From Kuschelorhynchus macadamiae (lineage: Eukaryota; Arthropoda; Insecta; Coleoptera; Curculionidae), in assembly GCA_030620095.1 (NCBI GenBank), contig JAUTXW010000936.1, forward strand, positions 682,001 through 746,000: a stretch of DNA of 64,000 nucleotides, in the 5' to 3' direction. Numbering within the stretch: position 1 is the first letter of the stretch; every line of letters begins with the position of its first letter. This document shows, in pieces, positions 24,160-35,939 of the stretch. Under the pieces are notes generated by a model. The model ran no database searches. It saw only the letters and a program-made list of their open reading frames with translations, and was not told the DNA's origin. The translations under genes were made by a program, and so were the position numbers.

Positions 24160-24466
24160 TATATTTTATAATCGTGGAAGCGGTCCACGGCTATTTTTTA
24201 TATCGCTATTAACCGTCCTTAATAAACTCCTTCCTAAATAAACGTGCATCGGCACGAGGGCAAATAATTTATTTTTTCTGTGTGCCTTCTCTTATTCGCT
24301 GAAGTGGATGCGGATTAAAAACATATGAAAAGTAATTGTTCGTACGTGTCCAGCGTTAATTGGAGTGGCAATTAACTAGACATATTCTTAAAAAAACTTT
24401 TAGTGACATAAAATCTGAGTAAAATACTAACTAAAAGAAAATATTCTCAGGCACGAAGGTTTTGTA
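24160..24466. other. Spacer, nothing recognised
   Basis: Starts with the TA target duplicate of the upstream element. No coding motif. Confidence 0.5.
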
Positions 24467-24673
24467 CGAGGCAGAGTCAAATGAAAACCTTAAAGACGTT
24501 GTTAAACAAAATTTATTAAAACAATGTTAAAAAGAATTTTTCGGCGTATTCTCCATTACGTTTTGTGCATTTCTTGCGACGTTTTGAAAGTGGTTTAATA
24601 CCCGAAGAAAAAAATCCTTTGGGAGTGTGCACAGCCACTCATGTACGGCCTGGATCACTTCACTTTATCATTA

Positions 24674-27433
24674 CCGTAAACTGGGGTTATTTTGCCAACC
24701 GGGGCAACTTTGCCTGACCGCCACTTAACAAACAAAAAAATAATTATTTTTAAATCTGGCAACGCTGCTTTAATACTGTTAGCGGTAGAACACTACGCGA
24801 CCAACAAGTATTATACAGTGCAAGTCTGGATCTTGGCGAAGCGGTGTGTAATATGGGCTAGTCATGTAAGTAAAAGTTTTATTTTAACGTCGTAAAATCA
24901 TGTTGCTATGCTAAGGTTTGTCAAATAAAAACAATTGAAACTTGAATTCTGATTTTAACGTCACCTATACCTGTGCATATATGAGTTCTATTTATGCTAT
25001 TAACATTTTTCTAGATGCCAAATTTCATATAGCTTTGGCGGTTGGCAAAGTTACCCCAGATATTTATCAGATTTTTTTTTCAGAAAATGGTTCGAACATA
25101 TAAGAGACAAATGGGTGCGCGGCGTTATAAAGACTATTCCGAAGAGCAATTGCAGAGAGCTGTTCTACTGATTAAAACTAATCAAATGAAATACACTGAG
25201 GCATCCAAAACCTTCAATATTCCTAGAAGAACCTTAATAAATAAGGTTAAAAAAATACATATAGGTCCTGTAGGAGCACCCCAGCTAATCTCCCCGGAGA
25301 TTGAACGGTCTGTTGTCGACGTTATAATAGCCAGTTCCGCCCTACAGAATTGCGAATAGTGTTGAAGAGTCATTTAGACAAAGAAGGTGTCCGTCTAAAG
25401 AAGTTTAAAGATAATTTACCCGGTGTAGACTGGTGCAAAAATTTTATTGCAAGACACAAACATCTATTATCCAACAGACATTGCCAAAACATTAAGAAAG
25501 CAAGAGCTGAAAAAACCGATGAAGAAATTAACAATTATTTCGATAATTTAGAAAGGAACGTGGAAGGAATTCCACCCAGTTCGATCCTTAACTACGACGA
25601 GACGAATCTCACGGACGATCCTGGATCGTCAAAATGTATTTTTAGAAAAGGGATCAAATACCCTGAACGCATTATGAACTCGACGAAGTCCTCAATATCT
25701 GTGATGTTCGCTGCCGCTGCAGATGGGACTTTATTAGCCCCGTATGTTGTGTATAAGGCGGAGAGATTATATGACGCCTGGTGTATCGGGGGACCCCACG
25801 GTACCCGGTATAATAGAACTAAATCCGGGTGGTTTGATCAGTACGCGTTTGAGGACTGGTTTACACAGATGGTTTTACCGTGGGCCAAGAAAATTAATGG
25901 ACCAAAGATGCTAATTGGGGATAATCTATCAAGCCATTTAAATATAACTATCATTAGAGAGTGCCAGAAAAACAATATTAGATTTATCTTCTTACCTTCC
26001 AATTCTACACATTTGACACAACCGTTGGATGTAAGTTTTTTTTAAACCTTTGAAGGTAGTTTGGCGCCGAATAATAACAACCTACAAAATAAAAAATCCA
26101 CGAGATAGTACTGTCAACAAAAGCACTTTCCCCCATTTATTAAAAAAACTTATTGAAGAAATAAAATTAAAAGACGAACAAATTATTCAAAACGGATTTC
26201 GAGCAACAGGCATTTACCCTTGTAACAGAGAGGAGGTTCTTAATAGAATGCCTAATAAAAGATTTGAGAAAACCAACAGTGAGATTAGCGACACCTTGTT
26301 GAATTTCCTTAAAGAAAGTAGAGCTCCTTCAGAAGCAAGCACCCCCAAAAGAAAGAAGATGGTCAAAATAGAACCTGGAAAATCTGTTGCAAGTGAGGAT
26401 TTAACTTCTCGTGTTCCTGAAGAAAAGCAACGTGCAAAAAAAATAGAAGATCTGAAGAATATGACTGGACCATTGAAAGTGAATTTGAAGACCATTTTGA
26501 ATTAGATGACGTCGAGGTTTCCCAAAAGACTGATAACCACAATAACGAACCTCAGGCACATTGCTCCCGTGATACTGTCACCAGTAAGATTGATAACCGC
26601 AATAACGAGCCTAAAGCCCATTGTTCCCGTGATATTGTAACTAAAAAGACTGAAGATGAATCTAAATTAGTTAGAGTTAAAAATTCCGATCTCCTACTTG
26701 TAGCACTTTTAGGTAAAAAACAATACAAGCATTTCGTTGCACGTGTAATTGAAAAAGAAAAGGACTGTTGTAATGTAAAGTTTTTAAGACTAAAATCACA
26801 AAATAGATTTTATTTTCCTAATATCGATGATACAGGTATTATTCTCGAACACGATATTGTGACTATTTTAGAATCGCCAAAACTTACATCAACATCAAGA
26901 GAAATATTTACATTCGAAAATTTTGATTTTACCAAATATAACATGTTTTAGTTCTTTGTTTCGTAAAGTATGTCTTAACCATTTTTGTTATCTAAGAGTT
27001 ACCTAAGTATTATTTTGTAAAAAACGTTGTGTGTTGATTTGCAAATAGGTAAATGTTCCTCACTTTTCTTAAAAATATGCGTTTTTAATGTTAAAATGTA
27101 TACCTGTTTTATTATGTTTAATAAAATATTTTTTAAAACACATTTAAGAGAGGCAAAGTAACCCCTCGGGACTCTTAACTTTGCCTGTACGTACGGTTCG
27201 AAAACGTGGAAATAAGCTACTCGGCAAAGTAACCCCAAAACCGAGGTAACTTTGCCAACTTTTTTAATTTTTAAAAAACATGGTTCTTGTTAAATTTATG
27301 CCTTCTAATTTGGAAATTATACAGCCAAAGGATCAAATTTTTATATAGTTAAAGCCAGCTGTATAATTCCAAGCAGAACCATAGATATTTAATAAAAACC
27401 AAAAATTTTGTGCAAAGTAACCCCACTTTACGG
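24674..27433 (+). mobile_element. Pogo-like element 1 (CENP-B/jerky family)
   Basis: A 2,760-bp element whose ends share CCGTAAAYTGGGGTTA as inverted repeats, each next to TA (24672-24673, 27434-27435). Extra copies of a GGCAAAGTAACCCC-like subterminal motif occur near 25036-25055, 27150-27185 and 27218-27262. It carries one transposase gene and sits inside a mariner relic. Confidence 0.92.
25087..26951 (+). pseudogene. Pogo-like transposase (psq HTH, CENP-B HTH, DDE_1)
   Basis: Begins MVRTYKRQMGARRYKDYSEE after a possible splice acceptor (TTTTTTCAG). The N-terminal pipsqueak-type helix-turn-helix reads FNIPRRTLINKV. A CENP-B-type region follows (PGVDWCKNFIARH). The DDE_1 catalytic domain has NYDETNL, IGDNLSSH and THLTQPLDV. 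A long charged C-terminal tail ends in a small module with YFPNIDDTG. Frameshifts lie at about 25340, at the T tract near 26035-26044 (one extra T), and near 26500. The damage is light, suggesting a young copy. Confidence 0.88.
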
Positions 27434-27739
27434 TACTTTGAATTTTTTTTTCAACTAATGCCTCTCTAAGTTGATCAAAAACATGATAGTCGCTTGGGGC
27501 AAGATCAGAGGAATAAGGAGAATGGTAGACACTAAAATATCAAATCATCTCAAAAAAAAGGGGTACTTTTGCGGCTTTCATTTGACTCTGCCTTTTATTA
27601 TGTTGCATATACAGTATGGCTCATAATGTTTACAATATTTCATTATTGGTTTTTCAGAAAATTTTGTTCTTGATAAAAGTTTGTTTCTGAAGAAAAAATA
27701 TTTTTAACAGTGTTTCATCTGAGGTCATATATACAGCGT

Positions 27740-28647
27740 GTTAAGTAAAAAAACGAAAATCCGAACTGACATAGTGAAAAGTGGGTTTAGGTTGTAAAAT
27801 TTCAAAATAGTTATTATCCTAAAAAGAGTCACTTTCACGCACGCGATTTCTGCGCTGCTGGTGGGAAACGGGCAAATATTTGACGACATGTATGTTTCTA
27901 AACTGTAGTTGGAAGTTGATGGAACCTTGAGATTGACAATTTTGTTAGGCATATCTTTTTTCAGATTGACGGATTCTTCTAAATATCCTTCTGCAGTAGT
28001 TATGGATTTCCATTCTCCTAAGCGTTTGATACTGATAAACCCATCACCAGTATTGGCCTCTAAAGTGGAACATGATCTCCCAAAGCTGTGGCCTATGTAA
28101 AACTTGGGATTTTTGAGCCCTATGTAATCTGTTTCGAGTCCTGGATAGTAACGATTATGAGGTCCCCTTTATTGTCAATCCACGGTAAGTTTGGCTAATT
28201 CCTCATGTCGGTAAGCATTAGCAAGTCTATAAATGGTTACTAACTTAAACCGAAGATGAAACTCGTTGGGTGCTTCTGTAATAAATTTCGTGATGTCTTT
28301 TTGAGTAAAAATTTTTGCTTTTTTATTGGGAAAAAATCTATATTTTGTTTCTTGATGTAGGCAGTAATCTTGTAATATTTACATATGCCTAAATCTTTCT
28401 TAATTTAAGTACACTTTTTGCCCTGGAATATCGAGACCGTATGGTATTTGGCTTCTAAAATTTTCCAAAAAAACTGTTACAAGTACTTCTTCTTTCCGCG
28501 TTTTTACTGTTTTGCATTGCATTAATTATTAAAATGTTCGCGCTGCTTTTAATATCGGTTTTTTGATTTTGGCGGTAGTAAGTTTAAATTTGCCTTATTT
28601 GCAGCTTCAAAAATTTCTTTTGGCAAGTCTTCATCTGGTAAGTCCAT
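27740..28647 (-). pseudogene. Crypton-type tyrosine recombinase, decayed
   Basis: The start at 28647 reads MDLPDEDLPKEIFEAANKAN, with LNLLPPKSKNRY then a stop. This resembles the N-terminus of the insect Crypton-like recombinase family. Later pieces are IFTQKDITKFITEAP and YRHEELAKLTVD near 28310-28180. The catalytic C-terminus IGHSFGRSCSTLEA with RLGEWKSITTAEGYLEESV lies at about 28100-27965. The usual GHSFRRT-type Arg is replaced by Gly-Arg. Several stops and frameshifts occur. Cellular domesticated relatives exist, but the decay here points to a dead transposon copy. Confidence 0.78.
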
Positions 28648-28654
28648 GATATTA

Positions 28655-29414
28655 GTGTTAATTAGAGTTTAGAAGAACAGGAAAATCAAATATTAAACAT
28701 GCGGCTCTTCTATTACCTATTATTCAACAATTAAACTACCTGTTTTAACTATTTAAATACATTGCAGGTTCAGCATTGCCACTTTGGAAACAGTATTCCA
28801 TTATTTATTTTCCGGTATCGTGGTCCAAATATACGAGGTTTCTATCTTTTTTCTTACACAATAAATGTTTGAAAATTTTCTAAATAAAATAATTCACCTA
28901 CACATTTTTGTTTTAAAGTTTTATTTAATATATAGCTTATTCCGCGACAAATGAGAGTTTATTTTCAAAATCTTGCATTCTTCAGGAATTTATTTTTAGT
29001 TCATAATATTTAAATCTATACTATATCTTTTAAGAATCACGAGTCACAACTCCAGGTACAAAAATGCAGTATGTTATTTTTGCATGCACATGTCAGTTTT
29101 GTGTATGCTTCATATTTTGTTCCTAAATGTTAACTAAGATATTTTATAGCCTTCAAAGTTTGGTAAATTTCTTTGTATTACTAATAAGTTGTAGTGTATT
29201 TAGTGTATGTTTGTAGATATCACCTGTAAACGTATCGCAAGAAGTTTTTGAATATTTTACGCGCGCGTCTCGATTCTACGCGTTCACCATTATATCAGGA
29301 AAAAAATATTATGCAGTGGACCATTTGTTAACCTGATTTTTACAATTAAACTCGTATAGATAAAACTAAAAATCGTGAAATCAATATTTTTATAAATAAA
29401 TTAAATTGACTTCA
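28655..29414. other. AT-rich spacer
   Basis: No open frame or repeat recognised between the Crypton remnant and the left arm of the DUF7869-type element. Confidence 0.5.
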
Positions 29415-30785
29415 ATAAAATTCACTAAAATGTGAAAAATAATATTTTATTCCACCTTGAAAACAAGAAAAAAAACATAATTAATTAATTAATCATAAAA
29501 ATATATTCATGCATTCAGCCATTTCGGTGTTTTGATGTATAATACTACGCGTATAAGTGAGGCGTAACATATCAAAAGTGGCAATCTCCCACTTAACGCA
29601 TTTTGAGAAAAATGGAAAAAATGATTGTCACAAAACAAAATTAATTTTTAGAAAACATAATAGTTACTTACCTTTATGAATAAGATATTAAGGCATGTAA
29701 TTAACAAAAAGTTTCGTATAAACTGAAAAAAATAATAAAAATCAACTTTGTATAATGGAGATTGATGTCTTTGATATAACTATCTGGATATTGCTAATTT
29801 TGAAGTAACTATGTATGGAGATTGTTAATTTTGCAGCATATGTTTATTTCAGTTATCTGTTTGGTACCACACATTATATCTGTGTGTTTACCATGACAAT
29901 ACAAATATATACAAAATAAATAGGTAATTTTGCAACATAGGAAATATTTTATTTCAAATATTTTAACATTAGAAACGACACAGACATTAAAAATACAAAA
30001 TAGAAAAACACTTTAAATCACACAATAAATCATTTCCTTCTTCAGCTCTTTCTCCCACATTACTCCTTTCAAAAAAAATTTTAAAATAACTAAGTTCCTG
30101 ATTCTGTTTCCATTCTTGCCTGAAATGTTTTTCTAGCAAAACTTTGACGTCGCTTATTTTTTCTGTTTTCACGTTTACAGCATATTTCGGTAGAATAGTA
30201 GGACAAAAATTATCCATACTTCTATTTTTCTTTGTAACTGATTTGTATTCATTCATGTTATGCCGATAAACAGGTTCTCCCCTAACCAAAATCGTGTTGG
30301 TTCTAATGCTTTTGCGAATATAAAATCTTTTACATTCGGTTATTTTGAAATGTAGCGAACCTGGCGATTTAATAATGGTGTTGGCTGCTTGCCTAAAATC
30401 CATTACGTTACAGTCTGTACCTAATTCTATAATGGTTCCATGCTCAGATATTATATTTTTGTACTCATCTGGATTGACAATATTTTGGAACTTCCTAATT
30501 TTCTTCTCAATGTTTCCAAACACTCGGTCAGGCGGTATAAACGAATGCCCAGGGCCCAATATTATTGGATACTTTTTGCATTAGCCAAAAAGAACATGTG
30601 GCAATAACAGTTACATTCTTATTTTGGCCTCCACAGCCGTCAGCGATTAATCGTAACACTTTCTTGTCCTGGAAATTTGTATTTTCTAATCGATGATACA
30701 AGGCCGATGCAATTTCATTAGAGCCTTTTTTATGCTCGTCTTCAGTCCAAACGTAGCAAAAGGTATTTTCTTTATTAAGCCGATC

Positions 30786-31908
30786 CACAGTGGTTCCTCT
30801 TATATGGTCGATGGTGTCAAAAATATAAAAAACTGGAAATTAGAAAAACAATTGCTTTTAAAATATGTTTTAGCCCAACCCGTATAAAAAAATATGTTTC
30901 TTTAAAAAAATGTGTCCGTATGTATACAGGGTGATTCATTATAAATATTCCCAATTTCACATTTTTGCTTTTAATTTTAGCACAGAAAATCAAAACTATA
31001 TCTCTGTTTTCTGTGATTTAGAAATCGTAGGTACGATTTTTTTATGTATACGTGGTGCTCCAAAAATATGATCAACATTTTTTTTTAAATGAAATATTCC
31101 ATATTTGAACTAATTTCGATTTTAATAAAAATAGACATACTTAACATTATTAGGGCCTTATTCAAAATAAAATTATCAAAAATTATATGTATTAGAAATA
31201 CACACATGGAAAAAGTTAGGGATAATGAAAAAAAAAGTCCACCTTTTTTAGTAATCCAAATATCATAAATGAGCCTTCTTTGAAGTTTAAACTCATAGGA
31301 ATTACCTGGAAAAGAATAACGTAGCCATAATACGTTGTAGTCATAAGCAACTTATTTACACATTTTTTACGAAGTTAATACATTATTAATTTAACGAGTA
31401 GATGATTGTAGAACCTACATTATTTTTTTTCCAAAATGTAAAACCCAATTTAATATTTTAAATTAGAAATCATCACTAACTAAAGTTAACAAATACTTTA
31501 AAACTTAACAAATTCGTGTATTATAAAAGAGAAAAAAGTTTGAAAAGACTACTTTCTGGTGCAACCCTCAGTATAAAAAGTAATGAATAAATTTTAATTC
31601 TTTAATAGATTTTTATATATACATACCTTGAACTTTATATTCCATTATCACGGATTTAACTAAACACACTAAGAATAATATTATATAGCAAACACAACTA
31701 CAATATAAAAAATGGCAAAAAACGTAATTACCGACTGTTAATATAACTGTCACATTTGACAGACAACATAATATTAATATTGTTACTCAGGCAACATCCA
31801 TTGTTTTCAACGCATACTTCGTAGTTTTTTCTACATAGATTAGGTCACAGTGACAACAAATATGCATGTTGTTTTTTATATTTTTGTCACATGAAGGAAC
31901 CCACTGTG
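30786..31908. mobile_element. Transib-like non-autonomous element with RSS-like ends
   Basis: A 1,123-bp insertion that begins CACAGTG and ends with its inverse CACTGTG. Direct 5-bp copies CGATC lie outside (30781-30785, 31909-31913). CACAGTG ends and a 5-bp duplication are the Transib signature. Removing the element plus one CGATC restores the interrupted frame exactly (SKD then RLNKE). Each end has a CAAAAATA block: on the left TCAAAAATA at 30817 after a 24-base spacer, on the right ACAAAAATA (minus strand) after a 14-base spacer. I see no coding capacity. A mariner-like CAGGGTGATTC motif occurs at about 30928. Confidence 0.9.
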
Positions 31909-32904
31909 CGATCCTTTGAACAACCGTTTACAATCGTAAAATTATACATGTATAGTTGTCGGCTGTAATAACAAATTTGATCCGGTATTTTAGGAAGGGG
32001 TAGGTTTTTTCACAGTCAAAGCAGAACGTTACTAGATCATCTCTCTTTTCCTTAGCCAAGTCAAAAAATGCTTTAGATCTAAGTTTATGTATCTGCTTTT
32101 CTGCCATAAGTTTAGACTTCTGAGTTACATCAGATTCACTTTTTATTTTTAAACTAAGTTGAATACACGTAGAGCAAGCGTCAGTGATAGGATGTCCAAA
32201 TCCAAGGTTAAATTTTGTGCTAAAAATATTCCAAAAGAACGTGCGTTTCACTTTAAGTTGTGGTGCCTGACAGTTATACATTTTTAAAAGTTTATTAATA
32301 CTTAGTTCGGAACTTAGATACTGTCGGGCAGAAGAACTTCGACAGTAATGTGAACCATCACATTTGAGGGTTTTTAAAAAACCAATTACAGCGAGTTTTT
32401 TCTCCTTGTAAGCAATAGATTTATGATCACCACTCCGATTTTCTTTTGGAGCATGGCCGGTCTTCTGGAAATTCTCCAACACACGCTGAACTCGACATCT
32501 TTTAATATTCAGCACATTTAAGAATGCTGCTTGGCAAACGGGAATTGAAGTACCATCACTGTTGCTGATAAAATATTTTGTTTGAAACTGTTTTTTGGAG
32601 TGTGACTCATTTTTTGGCGGCGTCTTTTTATTGGCATTATTTGCGTAAACTTCAAAATTAACGCATCTTGCTTCATTTTGTCGTAAACTGAATAAAATTT
32701 TGCATGGAAAAGTTTTAAGTCTCTCATGGTTAGATTTACTCGAACGAACCAGAATGATGATTGCAGGTTGGACTTACTGGCAGACCAGTTGCCTTATACC
32801 TACAAAAAAGAAAACTACATTAGCTTTTTTAGGATAACTCGTGCATCATTATACGCCCACCAGATCTCATAAAAATACAAATGGTGTCATTTATGATGCA
32901 TGAG

Positions 32905-35900
32905 TTTACACATTGAAACGGGGTACATAATGAAACATTGCAATTTGTCAGTTTGAATTTGCCGCTACAACGCCACTAGCGCTGTCGCGGATGAGTCTTA
33001 TGATGTTGCATCAGTCATCCGTTAGTTGCATTTGATATTCGCAAGAGTGCACATTTTATGACCAAATTTGTGTTTTTTGTATCTTAAAGTAAAAAAAAGA
33101 AGCCAATATAAAAAGGTATGTTATTTACAATTAAGCAGTTTCAGTATCCGTTTATATTTGTTATGAATAATTAGGGTATGCATTTCTTAACCTATAAAAT
33201 ATTTTGTCCAACAATATTCTTGTCTTAGATTTACATCCAATTAAAAAACAAAGTGCGTAGTGGTACACATTGAAACATGGGGTGGTGGTACACAATGAAA
33301 CATGTTTTCATTGTGTACTACTTTGTACAAACTTGTTTCTTTTTAGAATTTTTTGTTGTAGACAACCATGGTAAGGAAGAAGAAGGAGCGAACAAGAGCT
33401 AAATTTACAGGCGATCAAATGACCGCAGCAGTCCAAGAGGTCAAAACAAATGGAACTTCCCTTCGCATTGCTGCAGATATGTTTGATGTAAATTTTGTCA
33501 CATTAAGGCGTTATGTACTGAAGGAACGAAATGACCCTAATACTAAAATGGAGCCAAATTATGCTGTTAGATCAATATTTAGCACCGAGCAGGAAAGATC
33601 TTTATCTGAATATATAAAGACCTGCAGCAAAATGGCATTTGGGTTAAATACTCAAAAAGTAAGAGAACTGGCATATGAAATGGCGGTCAGAAACAATATT
33701 AATATGCCAGATTCCTGGAGAAGCAATAAGTGTGCCAGTAAGGATTGGCTAAGAGCTTTTATTAAAAGAAATGAGTCCTTAAGTATTAGAAAGCCAGAAG
33801 CTTGCTCTTTATCCAGGCTTACTTCTTTCACAAAACCTAATTCGAAAGATTTTTCCTACAGCTTGAGCAAATATATGAAGATAACCCAGAAGTTGTTCAG
33901 GAAATTCAAATTTATAATTTGGATGAAACTGCTACTACGACTGTACAGCGTCCACATAAAGTAGTTACACAAAAAGGGGTGAAACAGTTGAACCAGTGCA
34001 CAAGTGCCGAAAGAGGATTACTAGCCACTACTTGTGCTATAACCAAACGGAACACGATAATTATTTTTGAAAAAAGTTTGTTCCTCATATGTTAAATGGC
34101 GCGCCTCCAGGCACATGAAAAAATCCAAGTGGGTGGATGACAGCCGAACTGTTTGTTGAGGTGTTAGACCACTTTATTAAACATACTGGTATGACAAAAG
34201 AAAGGCCATGTCTATTAATATATGATAACCACGAATCACATATATCCCTGGAGATAGCGGAAAAGGCAAAAAACAATGGGATCATTATCTTAACCCTCCC
34301 GCCACATACGAGTAACAAGTTGCAGCCTTTAGACAAAGCAGTATTTTACTCTTTTAAGAACTTTTACAAGCATGGCTCCTCACCCACCCCGCCGTACCCA
34401 TGACGCTTTATCAAATAGCTGAAATTCTCAAAACACACGCTGAGAATATATTGGGTTCCTCGACATCCATTCAATAAAAATATTTTTACGGAGGCTGACT
34501 TTCTTGCATCATTTGAACACCCCCAAAAGAACCTCCAACAAGGAATGGTTGTACTTCAAGAAAATCTGAATGATGAACAAGATGCCGGCGGTAGCGGCAG
34601 CAACACCGCTGTTGCTTCATGTAGCACAACCGATCCTCAACAGTGTGCAGGTGATAAGGGCGACTCTACTTTGGAAATAGCGCCGACTTCAAAAGATTCT
34701 TTTATTTCACCATTTGAGATACGGTGCTTCCCAAAGGCAGCTCCTCGAAAAAATTTAAATCGAACACGAAAGTCGAAGAAAAGTGTCATTTTAACCAGCA
34801 CACCAGAAATGAGAGAACTTTTATACAAAACAGAAAAGAAGAAAACTCCTAAAACAGAAGCAGTTAAAAAGGTAAAACGAAATATAAGTGCAGACACAAA
34901 AGATACAAAGAAAAAAAGTAAAACATGTAAAGAAGATTCAGAGACGGACACAGAAAGTGTAGATTTGCATTTCGCGGATTCTTCAGATGATGAATTAACC
35001 TTAGCTGAACTTCATTATCATATGATGGAGGAAGAAAAGGATCAATCAGAATCTTTGGCAATTGATGAAACTACTGAAATTTTGAAAGATTCTTTTGTCT
35101 TGGTCAAATTTCAAAATAATGTTCATTATGTTGCTAAAATTTTGCTGTAAACTCTAACGTATTTAAAATTTCGTATTTGAGGAAAAGTGCGAAAGTTTCA
35201 AATTCATTCTATTTCCCGGATGTTCCGGACATTCATATGGCACTGAGATCAGATTTTGTAATCCGGTTTCCGAGTCCGATACAAACAAATAATAAAAGAC
35301 TTTCGTCATCCTACTTTAAATTCGGAGTTGATTTTGGCAACATGATTGTACGCTAATTAAAATCTTTTGTTAATACTTTTTATTAAAAATAAATATTTTA
35401 GTTTTTTACTTTTTTACCCATAGGTATTTTTTAAAAAGAAATGTTTTTGTTCCTTCTTTGAGTTGATTTTGACAGAATGGTTATACGCCAACGGCAATCT
35501 TTTGTTGTTACTCTTTATTAAAAATATAGATTTTAGTTTTTTTACCGATAGGTTAAAAATAAAACATGTTTTTGTTCCTTCTTGAAGTTGATTTAGTTTA
35601 TTTTTTTTACCAACATTTTTTGATAATAAATGTTTTTGTTGTTTCACAACTGATTTTTCTTTTAAATAATAAATATTTTTATACTTGTACCATTTTGTTT
35701 CATTGTGTACTACCCCATGTTTCAAACTGTACCACCAGTGGTACACATTGGTACAAAAACATCCATGTAGATTTTATATTTTTTTACCTAAACAATTAGG
35801 TTTTCTAAAAAACTAACTACGGGGATTTATAACTAAATATCCAATAACTATGCAATAAAAAAAATAGATTCTTTAAATAATAACATCGAAAGTTATACGA

Positions 35901-35939
35901 AATATTCGAAAAATCGTTTCATTGTGTACCACTCTCCCC
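32905..35939 (+). mobile_element. Pogo-like element 2, nested in the DUF7869-type intron
   Basis: The right end reads GTTTCATTGTGTACCACTCTCCCC followed by TA. The left end near 32905-32935 carries a shorter form (GGGGTACATAATGAAAC). Subterminal copies of TGGTACACAATGAAACATG in both orientations occur near 33263-33325 and 35690-35755. One transposase gene lies inside. The left boundary is approximate because the outermost bases look eroded. Confidence 0.82.
33368..35356 (+). pseudogene. Pogo-like transposase, second family
   Basis: Starts MVRKKKERTRAKFTGDQMTA, with a psq-type helix-turn-helix (SLRIAADMFDVNFVTLRRYV) and a CENP-B-type region (NKCASKDWLRAFIKRN). After a frameshift the DDE_1 core follows with NLDETATTTV, LLIYDNHESH and NKLQPLDKAVF. 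A Lys- and acid-rich tail leads, after a frameshift near 35145, to a C-terminal block with YFPDVPDIHMA. That ending resembles the C-terminus of the other pogo-like gene (YFPNIDDTG), although the cores are diverged. Multiple frameshifts make this a dead copy. It lies in the presumed intron between exons of the DUF7869-type gene, on the opposite strand. Confidence 0.85.

Larger units (their letters stand above)
24467..27595 (-). mobile_element. Deleted mariner remnant, split by a pogo-like insertion
   Basis: Two outer pieces (24467-24673 and 27434-27595) together form a roughly 370-bp mariner relic. Their ends share an 18-bp inverted match AGGCAGAGTCAAATGAAA and are flanked by TA. On the minus strand the right piece reads a form of the mariner SPDLAPSDYH motif (near 27450-27530), and the left piece reads VHEWLCTLPKDFF (near 24600-24660), typical of a mariner C-terminus. 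The interior of the relic was interrupted by the pogo-like element. Confidence 0.8.

Noticed and set aside
27728..27745. ACAGCGTGTTAAGT motif resembling a mariner-like terminus
   Set aside because: No partner end or transposase is associated, and a single short motif is not enough.
30927..30945. CAGGGTGATTC motif inside the Transib-like element
   Set aside because: It resembles the terminus of mariner-like element 2, but no inverse partner was found within the insertion. Kept only as a note.
34637..34951. Minus-strand hydrophobic open frame of 104 codons
   Set aside because: Antisense shadow of the Lys-rich tail of the second pogo-like transposase.
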